A stretch of 34,194 bases of DNA from an uncultured Clostridia bacterium (GTDB lineage Bacteria; Bacillota; Clostridia; Oscillospirales; CAG-272), in contig CANQYV010000015.1 in the NCBI GenBank assembly GCA_947628165.1, positions 1 to 34,194 on the forward strand, read 5' to 3'. Every line of letters begins with the position of its first letter. The first letter of the stretch is position 1. The notes below the pieces were generated by a model that was given only the letters and a program-made list of their open reading frames with translations, did no database searches and was not told the DNA's origin. The translations under genes were made by a program, and so were the position numbers. Below, piece after piece: positions 34,193 through 34,194 of the stretch.

Positions 34193-34194
34193 CC

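Noticed and set aside
1-34194. CRISPR array, transposon, prophage or defence system
   Set aside because: No spaced direct repeats, transposase, integrase, or defence-type proteins were seen; gene content is housekeeping and glycogen metabolism.

Overview
The window is a GC-rich stretch of bacterial chromosome, almost fully coding, and looks like a member of the Clostridia (Firmicutes/Bacillota), probably an uncultured gut-type lineage. The evidence is gene order and protein type: dprA-topA-trmFO, plsX-rnc-(radical SAM)-smc-ftsY, yhbY-nadD-yqeK-LCP-rsfS-leuS, a glycogen cluster with the paired glgC/glgD arrangement, and tig / clpP-clpX. Many starts are GTG or TTG, Shine-Dalgarno sites are purine-rich, and isoleucine ATA codons are common despite the high GC. 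I cannot name a genus from sequence alone.

Layout. Positions 3-18631 (+ strand) hold a tightly packed housekeeping run: a 3' fragment of dprA, then topA, trmFO, plsX, rnc, an Elp3-like radical SAM gene, smc, ftsY, rdgB, yhbY, nadD, yqeK, an LCP (LytR-CpsA-Psr) gene, rsfS, a small odd membrane protein, and leuS. Several neighbours overlap by 4 bases (GTGA or ATGA). The usual acpP between plsX and rnc is absent. A near-consensus sigma-A promoter lies inside yqeK and may give the LCP-rsfS-leuS half its own transcription. The run ends in a strong hairpin after leuS.

Positions 18728-30235 (+) hold a glycogen metabolism cluster. It starts at a near-consensus promoter flanked by four degenerate copies of an A-rich motif that may be an operator. 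The genes are glgB (branching), glgC and glgD (ADP-glucose pyrophosphorylase subunits), glgA (synthase, with its own good promoter), glgP (phosphorylase), a cytoplasmic GH13 alpha-glucanase and a SAM methyltransferase, closed by a clear intrinsic terminator. Together they make ADP-glucose, polymerise and branch it, then break the polymer down by phosphorolysis and hydrolysis. GC-rich hairpins without T-runs sit at three gene boundaries and may tune expression of each part.

Positions 30267-31088 hold a single-gene unit for a small zinc-ribbon membrane protein. It has a strong promoter, a structured leader and a shared bidirectional terminator. The rest is on the - strand: clpX, clpP, then the 3' part of tig (trigger factor), which runs off the right edge. 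tig has its own terminator, so clpP-clpX is probably transcribed separately.

I found no CRISPR array, transposon, phage gene, tRNA or rRNA. The most unusual items are the 122-residue membrane protein carrying only the C-terminal piece of a PstS-like phosphate-binding protein, the promoter inside yqeK, the repeat motif around the glg promoter, a Lys-to-Ser change in the GlgA substrate motif, and a histone-H1-like tail on trigger factor.
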